Source: Phycisphaerae bacterium (GTDB taxonomy: Bacteria > Planctomycetota > Phycisphaerae > UBA1845). Taken from it: DNA of 64,000 nt. The stretch lies in contig JAJDDQ010000051.1 of NCBI GenBank assembly GCA_029260215.1, positions 62,001-126,000 on the forward strand, given 5' to 3'. Positions 36,608 to 46,375 of this stretch are shown here, one piece after another. The notes below the pieces were generated by a model. It did not search any database. It was not told where the DNA came from and saw nothing but the letters and a program-made list of their open reading frames with translations. The number at the start of each line of letters is the position of its first letter. Positions within the stretch are counted from its first letter, which is position 1. A program made the translations under genes and the position numbers.

Positions 36608-37756
36608 ATGTCCGATCGCACAGTATCGTTGGACTCGATCGTCAGACACTTCGGGTCGCTACCCGATCCACGTCACACGCGCAATCGTGGTCACTTGCTT
36701 GTCGATGTGATCACCATCGCGGTGTGCGGCGTGATCGTTGGCTGTTCCGGCCCGACATCCATCGAACGTTGGGCCAAAGCCAAAGCGGATTGGCTGGCGG
36801 AATTGCTTGCACGTCAAAACGGCATTCCATCGCGAGATTGTATTCGCCGTGTTTTGTCGGCGCTCAAACCCGAAGCGTTTCAAACTTGTTTTCGATCATG
36901 GATGATGGGTCTGGTGCACAAAGACGAAGCGGCACGACCGACGATCGCCATCGACGGCAAGACGATGCGCCGTGCGCATGATCGAGGTCGCGGGCTTGGC
37001 CCGTTGCATCTGGTCAGCGCCAGGGCAAATGAACACGGCTTGTCGCCTGGACAGGTTGCGACCGAGGAAAAGTCCAACGAAATCACTGCTATTCCAGAGT
37101 TAATCGATCGGATCGACGTCAAGGGCGCGATCGTGACGATCGACGCGATGGGTTGCCAAGAATCAATCGCCAGGAAGATCGTCGATGCCAAAGGGGACTA
37201 TGTGTTGGCCGTCAAAGACAACCAACCCAAGTTGTACGAGGCGATCAAGAATGTGTTCAGTGATGAACGTCAAGGCGATCTTCTGAAGACGCCGCACCGC
37301 CAACACCAGACCTCCGAGAAGGGACATGGCCGCAGCGATGAGCGATGTTATGTGCTGGCGAAAATCCCCGTCGATTTCCCATTGAAGGATCAGTGGCCGA
37401 GTGTCAAGGCCGTCGGCATGGCGGTTCGTATGACGCAGGCGAACGAGGGAACGGAAAGCGGTGACGTGCGCTATTTCATCAGCAGTTGTTATCTCAGTGG
37501 CCAACGATTCGCCCAAGCTGTTCGTGGCCATTGGAGAATTGAGAATTCACTGCACTGGGTGCTCGATGTGACGTTTGACGAGGACCAGAGTCGCACGCGC
37601 GAACGCTTCGCGGCGAACAATCTCTCGTGGTTACGCCGCATCGCGATCAGCCTGCTGAAATGCCATCCCTCTAAGCACAGCATCAAAGGGAAAAGCGAAA
37701 TAGCCGGCTGGAGCGACGAGTTCTTCATGCAAGTCCTGATGACACAAGCCACTTAA
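36608..37756 (+). CDS. ISAs1-family transposase
   Basis: A DDE transposase of 382 residues from ATG 36608 (MSDRTVSLDSIVRHFGSLPDPR); the frame is open to 36515 but the upstream part looks non-coding. Family motifs: GIPSRDCIRRVL, TIAIDGKTMRRAH (first catalytic Asp), the EKSNEITAIPELI block, TIDAMGCQ (second Asp) with YVLAVKDNQ, and RGHWRIENSLHWVLDVTFDED (catalytic Glu). All catalytic regions are present, so it may be active. The stop lies 15 bases inside the right end. Confidence 0.92.
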   Translation: MSDRTVSLDSIVRHFGSLPDPRHTRNRGHLLVDVITIAVCGVIVGCSGPTSIERWAKAKADWLAELLARQNGIPSRDCIRRVLSALKPEAFQTCFRSWMMGLVHKDEAARPTIAIDGKTMRRAHDRGRGLGPLHLVSARANEHGLSPGQVATEEKSNEITAIPELIDRIDVKGAIVTIDAMGCQESIARKIVDAKGDYVLAVKDNQPKLYEAIKNVFSDERQGDLLKTPHRQHQTSEKGHGRSDERCYVLAKIPVDFPLKDQWPSVKAVGMAVRMTQANEGTESGDVRYFISSCYLSGQRFAQAVRGHWRIENSLHWVLDVTFDEDQSRTRERFAANNLSWLRRIAISLLKCHPSKHSIKGKSEIAGWSDEFFMQVLMTQAT

Positions 37757-37771
37757 TGTGCGCTGACCCTG
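37749..37771 (-). repeat. Right inverted repeat of the ISAs1 element
   Basis: Read from the minus strand it starts CAGGGTCAGCGCACATTAAG, pairing with the left end. Confidence 0.8.
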
Positions 37772-37957
37772 GGGGCTGGGTGAGTCGCGCCATAATAACG
37801 GGCTACACTCCTTTCGGGCCGTTGGGAAACTGTGGTTTGGGTTTTGAACCTTTGCTCTTGCGGGTCCAAACTCGGTGTCAATTCGAACACTGTTGACTAC
37901 AACGCTCGAAAAACTGTGCCACACGTGAGGCCGGTAATCGACGCTGGACATCTACAG

Positions 37958-40900
37958 TTACTCGCCGAATCTGAGTTGGAATTCCGACCAGTCGACCAAG
38001 TCGATCGTGCCGTCGAAATTGAAATCGAAGCCGGCGCAGGAGGCTGGCGCGTTGCCTGCGGATTGGCATTCGACAAAGATCGCAAAGTCTTCGAGATTGA
38101 TGTTTCCGTCACAATTGCCGTCGGCCGGTGCGGAGCAGGTCAGGATCATTCCGGTAATCGTGCGGTTGAGGTTGCCCGTGGCGACGATCGGCCCCAGCAC
38201 GGTGTGGGAGAAGGTCTGGAGGTCGATCTGCCACAATTCGCTGGGGGCGGCTCTCCGGGCGGCGAGGAAGAGGTCGCCTCGGATGGCCATCGAGGCCCAT
38301 TTTGTGAACGTGGGGTACGTTTGGACCGGCAGGGGTGAGAGCGGCGATTGATTCATGTTGACCGTGCTCAGGCGCGACAGGCCGTTGATGTCCCAGGCTT
38401 GGTGGTAGAGCGTTCCGTTTTCGTCAAAGGTGATGTTGTTCTCGAAGAGGTCGCCGAAAGCGAATGGGGGATCGAGTTGGGCGAGTTGGCCTGTGGTCAG
38501 ATCGACGGTGTAAAGCTCGCCTGATTGTCCTGCGATGCAGGGTACGCAGGTGTCGTTCGTTCGCACCGCGTAAAGCGTTCCGTCGGGATGGAAGGCGATG
38601 TCCTCGATCGGGGCCATCATGGTGTTGCCGCCTGTATCGACCGGGTCGGATGTGCCGGTGACGGGATTGACCGAGACGAGTTGGATATTGTGGGCCTGGT
38701 TGATGTTGGTGAGAAGCGATGCGTACAAGACGCCGGTTTGCGGGTGCTTGGCGAGGCCTGTGGCACGCTGGTAGTTCTCGCCCATCGTGCCGACGTCGGT
38801 GAGGTCACCGTCGTAGATGCAGCCGGCGGGGTCGAAGCCGCGCAGGATTGCGTCTTCGCGGCTGGTGGCGAGCAGTGCTACGTCGATGGGTGGATCGACG
38901 GTGAGCTGAGCTGACGTGGAGGTGACGGACTCGCAGCCGTTGGACACGACGCAGGTATACAGGCCTGCATCGGTGAAGACGACCGACCCGATCTGTAACG
39001 CAGAGGTTGTCGCGTCTTCGACTTCAATGCCGTCCTGCCGCCATTGGTACGAAAGGAATTGGCCTTGGGCGGTGACGGTGAATTCGACTTCCTCGCCGAC
39101 GCAAACCGTGAGCGGGTCGGGGGGCTGGTCGATGGTCAGGCCTGCGGCGGCGACGTTGATGGTTGTTTGGCCTGAGACGGTAGGCAGCAGACCCGCCGGA
39201 TCGGAGACGCTGACTTGCAGTGTGTAGGCGCCGGACATGGCTGGCGTGAACGTGGGATCGGCGGTGTCTGTGTTGTCGAACTGTGACGGGTCTGTGTCAG
39301 GCCCGGCGGTCACTGTCCATGCGAAGTCGAAACCCGAGAAATCCCCGACGATGCCGGCGTCCAATTGGGTCGAGTTGTTGGCGGCGGTGGTGCAGAGGTC
39401 GGGGGCGGCGGCGGTGGGTTGGGCGGTGAACAGGATGGATTCGACCTGGAGGAATTCCGACACGACGCCGCATACCGAATCCGTCGCGACGAGGGTGAGG
39501 CGGTACGTTCCGGTGCATTCGGCTGTGAATTCCGGGTCTTGTACGTTTGCGTCGGCGAAGGGTTGGTGCGGTGTGCAGTCCGTGGGGAAGAGTAGGACTG
39601 TCCAGGTGTAGGTTGGGTTGGTTCCGCCGACGGGGTTGGCGTGGAGCGTGGTGGACTCGTTCAGGATGACCTGGTCTTCGTCGGTGGCGGTGTCGGTGAT
39701 GGAGGAATCGGGATTGATGGTGAGTGGGGCTTTGACGCTTAGTTGCACGTCCGCCTTGCCGATGTCGTTGCAGTTTTCGTCGTTGGCAGCGAGGGCAAGG
39801 GTGAATGTTCCCGGGCCGGCCAATGGTGTGAAGGTGGTTTCTTCGGCGGTGGGGTCGTCAATGGTTGATGGGGGGTTGGACGGGCCTCCCGCGACGATCC
39901 AGTTCAGGACGTAGTCGCCGTCTCCGCCGGTCGCGTTGGCGGTCAAAGTGACTTCGACGCCGACGCAGGTTTCGGGCGGGTCAGCCTGCGGGTCTACATC
40001 GACCGGCGGGTTGACGGTGATCTCGGTTTGGCCAGCGAGCTTTGTGTTGCATGTGTTGTCGATGACGGAGACTCCGACGACGTAGCGGTTGCCGGGGGTG
40101 GTCGACTGCGTGGGGGTGAACGTGGGTGTGGCGGTGGTTGGGTTGGTGAGTTGTGTCGCGCTGGTGTCCGGTCCGGAGAGGATGGACCATTGGATGTTCT
40201 GCATGCCCGGTCCGCCGCCTCCGGTGACGACGGACAGTGGTGTGTTTTCGCCGAGGCAGATGGTCGGTCGCTCGGCGTCGGGGTCGGCTGATGGTTCGTC
40301 GAGCGCGGTGATGGCCAAGGTGTCTGTGGCGGATGGGCAGGTTCCGCTGGTGACTTCGATTTGCAGCACGTAGTCGCCGGACATCGAGGGATCGAATCTC
40401 GTAGCGGATTGATTGGGGCTGACGAATTGGTCGCTGCTAAGGTCCGGTCCTTCGAGCACGGACCATGTGTATCCGGTGAGCGTGCCCGGCTGGGCTGACA
40501 CGATGACGCCGTTGCCGACGCAGACGCTGTCCAAGCCGGAGCTTGCGATGACCGCGATGGCGGCTGATACGTTTACGGTGACGGATTGAAGCGTCGCGTC
40601 GTCGCAGCCGGCGGCGGACACGACGAGGTCAAGTATGTATTGGCCTGCGTGCGTGGGGGAGAAGGATGGGTCGGCGGTGGTGTTGTCGGGTGAGAATGTG
40701 GCGGTGCTGCCGGGGGGCGCGTTTGCGATGGTCCATGCGTATTGATATTGCCCGGTCCCGCCGGAGGGGTTGGCGGTGAGCGCGACGGGGGAACCTATGC
40801 AGGCGTCGGCGGTTGTAGGTGTCGGGCTGGCGGTCAATCCGGGGTGGACGATGATTTCCAGCGTGTTGTCTGCATTGTTTTCGCAGGTGAATTCGAAGAG

Positions 40901-42400
40901 CTGGGCCTTCACGACGTATGTGCCTTCGATGTTGGCGGAGAAGGTTGGATTTTCGACGGTTGGAGTCGGGTCGAATTGTGCGTCCCCGCCGTCCGGGCCT
41001 GTGTCGATCGACCAGAAGAAGGATTGCATGTCGCTGCCCGTGGGGTTGGCGGCGAGTTGGACGGAATGGCCTGCACAGACGTCGGACTGGTCGGCGGCGG
41101 GGGCGATGTCTGGTTCGTTGAATACGACGATCTCAAATTCCTGCACCGCGTTGGAGCAGAAAGGCCCGCCGACGGTGACCTGCAAGCGGTAGGGCTGATC
41201 GACTTCGGTGGCGGTGGTGGGCATGAATGTTGGCGATTGGGTGTCGGCGTCGGCGAGTTGTCCGGGGTCGGGGTCCGGTCCATCGAGGATGACCCATGAG
41301 AATTGAAAGACGCCTTGTGGGGGATCGACGGTGGTGTCGATGGACATTGACTCGCTGACGCACATTTCGTTGTCGGCCATGACTTCGACGGTCGGAGCGC
41401 TGGTGACGTTGACGGTGATTTCCTGTGTTTCGGACAGTACGCATTGCGTGCTGGATTCTTCGGGCGTCGTGACGAACACAGCCAGGGTGTAGTTGGCCTG
41501 CTGCGTCGGATGGAACGACGGATTGGCGACGGTCGCGTTTGGCAGGAATGAGGACTGCGTGCCCAGCGGCGAGACGATCGACCACTGATATTCGTATTCA
41601 CCAGCGCCGCCGGAGGGGTTGGCGGTCAGGGGGACGTCCAGGGCGACGCAGGTTGATGAGTTCGGGGGCAACGGGGCGACGGTGAGTTTGGGGAAGACTT
41701 CCAGATCGAGCGTGTCGAGGGCGGACTGGTTGCACAGGGGGTCCACGGTTTCCGCGCGGAGGACGTAGGTGCCGGTTGCGGTGGGCGTGAAATCGACGTC
41801 GGCACCGGTTGAACCTGATGTGAACTGTGCCGAGCTTTGGTTGGGGCCGCTGATGAGAACCCAGGTGACGGTTTGATTTTGCGGATCGCTGCCCTGGGGA
41901 TTGGCTGACAGGAGGACGGTGTCGTCTTCGCACGTGCTTTCGGGATCGGATGTGGGTGTGACGGAGGGTTCATCCTCGAACATGAGCGCTGCCACGGCGA
42001 AGACGCCGCTGGTGTCGGTTTCAGCCCAGCAGCGGTAGAGGCCCGCATCGACGGCGGAAACGGTGTCTGTCAATGTCAGTGTTGTTGTGACGGCTGAGAG
42101 GTCTGTGTTGTCGGTGGTGATGGAGACGCGACCTCCGCGATCGCCGTCGACGAGGAATTGGCCGTTGTGCTGCCAGCGGACGAGTGGATTCAGGCTTCCG
42201 GGGGCGAAATTGATCGTGATGACGGGAGAGCCGGCGGGGTTTATGGAAACGTCGTCGCCGGGGCAGAGCATGCTGCCGATGGGGAGGACGGTGAATTGCG
42301 GCGTTTGAGCCTGCACTTGCGTCGCGGTTGTGAGTGTGGCGATGAAGATTGACGAAACAACGATGTGACGTGCGTTGCGGTTCGCGTAGACCCCTCGCAT
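37958..42400 (-). CDS. Giant secreted PKD/Ig-like repeat protein with dockerin-like C-terminus
   Basis: 1480 residues with a strong AAGGAGG ribosome binding site before ATG 42400 and a signal peptide ending near VQAQ. The bulk is about eleven to twelve beta-sandwich repeats of roughly 90-100 residues. Most start with a C-x-G-x2-V-x-L-TANPSG-type strand and hold a second cysteine some 70-80 residues later, suggesting one disulfide per domain. The first and last repeats look more like immunoglobulin domains (QWRQDGIEV...AGLYTCVVSNG). Then comes a beta-propeller-like region of about 200 residues (LLTNINQAHNIQLVSVN, DGTLYAVRTND) and two Asp-rich loops, DGNCDGNINLEDF and FDFNFDGTIDLVDW, as in type I dockerin-like modules. 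It is probably a surface or extracellular adhesion/structural protein. Confidence 0.85.
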   Translation of the reverse strand: MRGVYANRNARHIVVSSIFIATLTTATQVQAQTPQFTVLPIGSMLCPGDDVSINPAGSPVITINFAPGSLNPLVRWQHNGQFLVDGDRGGRVSITTDNTDLSAVTTTLTLTDTVSAVDAGLYRCWAETDTSGVFAVAALMFEDEPSVTPTSDPESTCEDDTVLLSANPQGSDPQNQTVTWVLISGPNQSSAQFTSGSTGADVDFTPTATGTYVLRAETVDPLCNQSALDTLDLEVFPKLTVAPLPPNSSTCVALDVPLTANPSGGAGEYEYQWSIVSPLGTQSSFLPNATVANPSFHPTQQANYTLAVFVTTPEESSTQCVLSETQEITVNVTSAPTVEVMADNEMCVSESMSIDTTVDPPQGVFQFSWVILDGPDPDPGQLADADTQSPTFMPTTATEVDQPYRLQVTVGGPFCSNAVQEFEIVVFNEPDIAPAADQSDVCAGHSVQLAANPTGSDMQSFFWSIDTGPDGGDAQFDPTPTVENPTFSANIEGTYVVKAQLFEFTCENNADNTLEIIVHPGLTASPTPTTADACIGSPVALTANPSGGTGQYQYAWTIANAPPGSTATFSPDNTTADPSFSPTHAGQYILDLVVSAAGCDDATLQSVTVNVSAAIAVIASSGLDSVCVGNGVIVSAQPGTLTGYTWSVLEGPDLSSDQFVSPNQSATRFDPSMSGDYVLQIEVTSGTCPSATDTLAITALDEPSADPDAERPTICLGENTPLSVVTGGGGPGMQNIQWSILSGPDTSATQLTNPTTATPTFTPTQSTTPGNRYVVGVSVIDNTCNTKLAGQTEITVNPPVDVDPQADPPETCVGVEVTLTANATGGDGDYVLNWIVAGGPSNPPSTIDDPTAEETTFTPLAGPGTFTLALAANDENCNDIGKADVQLSVKAPLTINPDSSITDTATDEDQVILNESTTLHANPVGGTNPTYTWTVLLFPTDCTPHQPFADANVQDPEFTAECTGTYRLTLVATDSVCGVVSEFLQVESILFTAQPTAAAPDLCTTAANNSTQLDAGIVGDFSGFDFAWTVTAGPDTDPSQFDNTDTADPTFTPAMSGAYTLQVSVSDPAGLLPTVSGQTTINVAAAGLTIDQPPDPLTVCVGEEVEFTVTAQGQFLSYQWRQDGIEVEDATTSALQIGSVVFTDAGLYTCVVSNGCESVTSTSAQLTVDPPIDVALLATSREDAILRGFDPAGCIYDGDLTDVGTMGENYQRATGLAKHPQTGVLYASLLTNINQAHNIQLVSVNPVTGTSDPVDTGGNTMMAPIEDIAFHPDGTLYAVRTNDTCVPCIAGQSGELYTVDLTTGQLAQLDPPFAFGDLFENNITFDENGTLYHQAWDINGLSRLSTVNMNQSPLSPLPVQTYPTFTKWASMAIRGDLFLAARRAAPSELWQIDLQTFSHTVLGPIVATGNLNRTITGMILTCSAPADGNCDGNINLEDFAIFVECQSAGNAPASCAGFDFNFDGTIDLVDWSEFQLRFGE

Positions 42401-42459
42401 GGTCGGCCTCCTTGCCTTGATAGATGGACCCCTGTTTTGTTTATCGACACGTGCGCGGG

Positions 42460-44979
42460 CTAATCTTCACGCGGAATGAGGGTGGACCGGTGCGAAGCGT
42501 ACCCTTCGATGGTCAAGGCGGTTGGACTGATGACGACGGTGACCGCTCCGTCGTCGGCCGTGCTGAATAGTGTGCGGTTTTTGATGGCGGCTTGGGTGAT
42601 GCGCGGCAATTTGTCGGCCCGGCGGGAGGTCGAGCAGATGCAGACGGTCGGGGCGACGGATTCGACCAGGCGGGCGATGTTGCGTTCAGCCCCGCCGTGG
42701 TGCGGGAGGACGAGTACGCTTGATGCGATGCGTTTGGTTCGCAGCAGCGTTTCGATGCCACTGTATTCGACATCGCCGGTGAACAGGATGCTGTGGCCCC
42801 AGGTGCTGAGTCGCAGGACTGTGGAGGCGTCGTTGGCTGAGGGTGGTTTCGATTGCGATGCGGCTGGATGAAGAAATTCGAGTTCAACTTGGCCGACGTT
42901 TTGCGTGAAGGGTTCGTTCCAGATTTGGACAGGGATGTTGCGGCGGCGGGATTCGTCCAATAAAGCCCACGAAGCGCCGCCCCGGTAGGCGAACGCGTCG
43001 AACCAGCCGTTGACCACGATTTCGGCGACGGGCAGTGCGTCGGCTACGGAGAAGAATCCGCTGAAGTGGTCGGTGTTGGCGTGGCTGATGATGACGCGGT
43101 CGAGGCGGTCGCTGCCGCGCGTGCGACAGAACGGGACGATTGCGCTCGCCCCGACATCGAACGAGCGGTTCGTGCCGCAGTCGTACAGCCACGTTTGGCC
43201 GTTGGGGAATTCGATGACGGCCGCTGTCCCGCTGCCGACGGCCAGGTGTGTGACGCGAAGCTCTTCTGTCGAAGCTTTTCCGGCGAATGAAATTCCCAGG
43301 CAAACGGCGATGCCGACGACCAGCGCGAGCCAGTGCCGGAGTTTCGGCGTCCCCAGCGGTGGAAACAAAGGGACGCTGTCGGGGTTGGATTGGACGATGC
43401 GACTTAGGCATCTGCGCATCGAGAACCCGCTGTGGAATACGAAAAGCGACGCGACCAACGCAAGGCTGAGTGCGAGGAAGCCGTGCAGTTGCGGTGAATT
43501 CGAATCGAGCAACGCGACGGCGTCGAGCAGCAAGCCAGCGGTGAATCGTGCGATCGGCTGGGCGACGATTGAAAATGCGGGACTTATTGAGCCGGCCACC
43601 AAAGCGGCGAATCCGACGAGCACGGTTAGCACGAAGAGCGGGGTGAGCAGGAGAGAGAAGGGGAAACCGAGCAAGGCGATGCGTCCGAAGTGGAAGCCGA
43701 CGATCGGTGCGGTCGCCGCCCACGCGACCAGCCCGACGACGGTCCACTGAACAATCGTTGTGACGATGCGATGCAGCATGGCACGCGGCGGTGAGACGTA
43801 GGGCACGGGATCGTCGTAGTTTTCCGTCGAGGGCGTGCGACGATTGATCGTTTCGGCAATGACGGTCATGAAGGGTCGATAGAGATACGCGATGCCGAAC
43901 GTGCCCGCGAATGAGAGTTGGAAGCCGACGTCAAATACCGCCGTCGGTTGCATGCACAGGAGCACGATGGCGGCCAGCGACAGCATGTTGAACGTGGACG
44001 GTGCGCGACGTAGCATGACCGCGACGCACAGGGTCAGCCCGATGATCGACGCACGCACGACGGGCGGTCGGGCGTCGACGATGAAGGCGTAATAGATGAT
44101 CGTCGCGGCGGCTAGAATGGCGGCGGAGCGTCTTGAGCCGAACAGCCAGCCGCCGATAAGCCAGGCTGCTCCCGCGACGATGCCGACGTGGGCACCGCTC
44201 ACCGCAAGGAAATGCGTGGTGCCGGTACGCGTGAAGCGTTGTTCGATTTCCCGATCGACGGAGCGCCGCCGGCCCAGGACGAGTGTTTCGAGAAGCGTGG
44301 ATTCATCGACGGCGGACAGCGTCGGGTCGATCAGCATTCTTCGCGACCACCGGCGAATACGCTCGCGAAACGACCGCACACCGCCGCCGTCGGATTCAAC
44401 CGTGACGAGGTCGGGATTGCGGCAGCTCAGTCCGACCCGCACGCCGCGGCGGGCGAGCCATTCTTGATAGTCGAATTGTCCGGGGTTGGCTGGCGGGGTC
44501 GGTCTGTACAGTCGGCCCAGGATCGAGACGGTTGCGCCGACGGGCAGTGCGTCGATTTCTCTGTTGACGTAGACCATTACCGTGCCCGAAACAGGGATCG
44601 CCCCGCCGGGGGCTTGGATTTCGATCGCGCGCAGGAGGAAGCGGGTTGAATCAGAGCGGTGCATCCACCCGCTGAAGAAATGTTCCGTTCGCGAGCCGCT
44701 GGGTTCCGAAATCACCTCGCCCCGGACGTCGGCCAACACCGGATCGGCGGGCACGTGGTTGACGATGTGGTTGACGTCGATGGTGCGGAATGAGCGATGG
44801 TGCATGGCGGCACCGAGTGCGGCGGCGGCCAGCAGAACGGGCAGGATCGTTCGCCGGAGCGGAGGTGCGAGAATCACGACGACGGCTGCCGCACCGAGAA
44901 TCGCGATTGCACGCAGGCCGACATCGAACTGTCCGTCGAGCGTGATGCCAGCCACCATGCCGACGGCGGCTGGCATCAA
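42460..44979 (-). CDS. comEC: ComEC/Rec2-type DNA uptake channel
   Basis: Inner-membrane protein that would carry single-stranded DNA into the cytoplasm during natural transformation. The 839-residue layout is typical: N-terminal membrane segments and an OB-like soluble domain (DUF4131, residues ~80-200), the competence domain with helices starting at THFLAVSGAHVGI (~235), and a C-terminal metallo-beta-lactamase domain (~590-839) with ISHANTDHFSGF and FTGDVEYSG. The start is uncertain: the frame begins TTG-ATG (44979/44976), and upstream codons could also be coding. Followed 59 bases later by the PKD giant on the same strand. No other competence gene is in view. Confidence 0.9.
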   Translation of the reverse strand: MMPAAVGMVAGITLDGQFDVGLRAIAILGAAAVVVILAPPLRRTILPVLLAAAALGAAMHHRSFRTIDVNHIVNHVPADPVLADVRGEVISEPSGSRTEHFFSGWMHRSDSTRFLLRAIEIQAPGGAIPVSGTVMVYVNREIDALPVGATVSILGRLYRPTPPANPGQFDYQEWLARRGVRVGLSCRNPDLVTVESDGGGVRSFRERIRRWSRRMLIDPTLSAVDESTLLETLVLGRRRSVDREIEQRFTRTGTTHFLAVSGAHVGIVAGAAWLIGGWLFGSRRSAAILAAATIIYYAFIVDARPPVVRASIIGLTLCVAVMLRRAPSTFNMLSLAAIVLLCMQPTAVFDVGFQLSFAGTFGIAYLYRPFMTVIAETINRRTPSTENYDDPVPYVSPPRAMLHRIVTTIVQWTVVGLVAWAATAPIVGFHFGRIALLGFPFSLLLTPLFVLTVLVGFAALVAGSISPAFSIVAQPIARFTAGLLLDAVALLDSNSPQLHGFLALSLALVASLFVFHSGFSMRRCLSRIVQSNPDSVPLFPPLGTPKLRHWLALVVGIAVCLGISFAGKASTEELRVTHLAVGSGTAAVIEFPNGQTWLYDCGTNRSFDVGASAIVPFCRTRGSDRLDRVIISHANTDHFSGFFSVADALPVAEIVVNGWFDAFAYRGGASWALLDESRRRNIPVQIWNEPFTQNVGQVELEFLHPAASQSKPPSANDASTVLRLSTWGHSILFTGDVEYSGIETLLRTKRIASSVLVLPHHGGAERNIARLVESVAPTVCICSTSRRADKLPRITQAAIKNRTLFSTADDGAVTVVISPTALTIEGYASHRSTLIPRED

Positions 44980-45088
44980 GGGCGCGGGCGGCGGGCGAAT
45001 GTCGAGGTGGTCGTTGTCGATGTTCCGTGATGGTGCGAAAATGGGACGACCCCAAAACTGAAATCAGGCATGCTCGCGACACGTTCCC

Positions 45089-45113
45089 CACAGCCTGGCT
45101 GCGCCAGACCGTG
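45089..45113. other. Intergenic hairpin
   Basis: CACAGCCTGGC-TGC-GCCAGACCGTG can form an 11-bp stem with two mismatches around a 3-base loop, containing perfect CTGGC/GCCAG. It lies between the PH-domain gene and comEC. No T run follows on either strand, so a terminator role is doubtful. It may be a member of another repeat family seen only once here. Confidence 0.4.
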
Positions 45114-45154
45114 TCACCCGTTCCACCGCGCACGGCTGAACGCCAACGCGCCCG

Positions 45155-45739
45155 CTACAAGCTTTCGATGAAGAGCGATTTCTTGCGGGCGGAGCGCATG
45201 TGGGAACGAATCAGCTCAGCCACGCTGTCGGGATCGGCGACGGCGACGATAACCTGGTTGCCGTGAGACAGGTCGGTCGAAAGCACGTCGATGGAGCCGA
45301 GGTTAAACAGGCGCTCGACGAATAGTTGACGCACGCGCACGTCGTCCACGCGTATCAACTCGGTCTGATCCTTGGTCAGGCGGACGACGCCCCTCTGAAT
45401 GAACAGGCGCTCGGTGGTCAGTTCGTACTTCGTGCCGTAGACGAACAACCCGACGCGGCTGGCTTCGATCAGGCCGCCGATTATCGCGACGATGAAGATC
45501 ACCCTGAACGCTCCGGGGAACCAGACTGCGGATGCGATAAGGATCGCGCCCGCGACGAGCGTCAAAACCGCGATCTCGGCGACGTAGTGTTTCCAGTTAG
45601 GCCGACCGGTCCAGAGCGTTTTCTCCGGGGCTGCCGATTCCTGGTCGGCGGCGGTCAGGCTTGCGGCTGCCTCCGGCAAAGCGGACTCTTCGGTGTGCTT
45701 ATGGGCGTTCGATGCGTCTGTGGGGTCTTGCGTGGACAT
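45155..45739 (-). CDS. PH domain (bPH_2/DUF304) membrane protein
   Basis: A 194-residue protein from ATG 45739 (MSTQDPTDAS...), with GGGAG about eleven bases upstream. It has an acidic N-terminal region, two adjacent membrane helices (AVLTLVAGAILIASAVWF and VIFIVAIIGGLIEASRV) and a bacterial pleckstrin-homology domain (YGTKYELTTERLFIQRGVV...RVDDVRVRQ.FVERLFNLGSIDV). Related YdbS/YdbT proteins are inner-membrane proteins of unclear role. An upstream extension to 45829 is open but has no ribosome binding site. Confidence 0.85.
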   Translation of the reverse strand: MSTQDPTDASNAHKHTEESALPEAAASLTAADQESAAPEKTLWTGRPNWKHYVAEIAVLTLVAGAILIASAVWFPGAFRVIFIVAIIGGLIEASRVGLFVYGTKYELTTERLFIQRGVVRLTKDQTELIRVDDVRVRQLFVERLFNLGSIDVLSTDLSHGNQVIVAVADPDSVAELIRSHMRSARKKSLFIESL

Positions 45740-45906
45740 ATTACGGACAACTCCCGTCGTGTGTTTCGCCCCGGAATGTCGGGTGCGAGAGCAGCCGATG
45801 ATGATACTGAAAAGTCGCCGATGGGTCACGCGACGGACGGAACACTTGACAAAACGACGGGGACATGATGACGTTTCAATGTGAATCAGGCACGGCGGAG
45901 CTTTTG

Positions 45907-46257
45907 ATGGGCGAAGATCAACAGGAACAGGACAAGCGGCAGTCCGACGGTGATCGTCGCGGTAGTGACCGCCGCGACCGCGTCGACCGGCGTGTGGGGC
46001 TGGATCGTCGACGAGGCCCGGGGCGTCGTCGGGCGGAGCTGCGCAAGGAAGCCGAAGAAGGCGAGATGAGTGGCGAGCTCCTCGAGTTCGTGATGGCCAT
46101 CGACGAATACAAACGCCTCAACGATCGCCCGTTTCCCGCGTGGTCGGAGATTTTCGAGATTATCCAATACCTGGGCTACCGCCGCGTCGCGCCTCAGGCT
46201 GAGCATATCAATCACCCGACCGACTCACCCGGTTCCACGAATGCGTTGGACGACTGA
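45907..46257 (+). CDS. Small basic protein with conserved C-terminal domain, unknown function
   Basis: A 116-residue protein from ATG 45907, with GGAG seven bases upstream. The first half is a run of Arg/Asp repeats (DRRGSDRRDRVDRRVGLDRR), probably disordered and possibly nucleic-acid binding. The second half, MSGELLEFVMAIDEYKR then RPFPAWSEIFEIIQYLGYRRV, looks like a compact helical domain. Divergent from the PH-domain gene and convergent with alaS. No function is known to me. Confidence 0.72.
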   Translation: MGEDQQEQDKRQSDGDRRGSDRRDRVDRRVGLDRRRGPGRRRAELRKEAEEGEMSGELLEFVMAIDEYKRLNDRPFPAWSEIFEIIQYLGYRRVAPQAEHINHPTDSPGSTNALDD

Positions 46258-46375
46258 TCGTCCGCGTGGCTGCGCGCCGCGTTCAATCTTGATTGACGGT
46301 TCTCGGCGATCCGGTTGTTTCGCGAACGCGGCTTTGTTGTGTGTTCGATCACGTGCGACCTTGCGGCCGTGAAAG

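Larger units (their letters stand above)
36490..37771 (+). mobile_element. ISAs1-family insertion sequence, apparently complete
   Basis: A 1282-bp element bounded by imperfect 23-bp inverted repeats, with one intact transposase. The left end starts CAGAGCCAGCGC and the right end, read inward, CAGGGTCAGCGC; 16 of 23 positions match, most differences being transitions. The size is typical of the family. No 8-10 bp target duplication is visible: left flank AATCAACAC, right flank GGGGCTGGG. The IS66 fragment on its left is not continued on its right, so a deletion or rearrangement has followed insertion. Confidence 0.85.
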
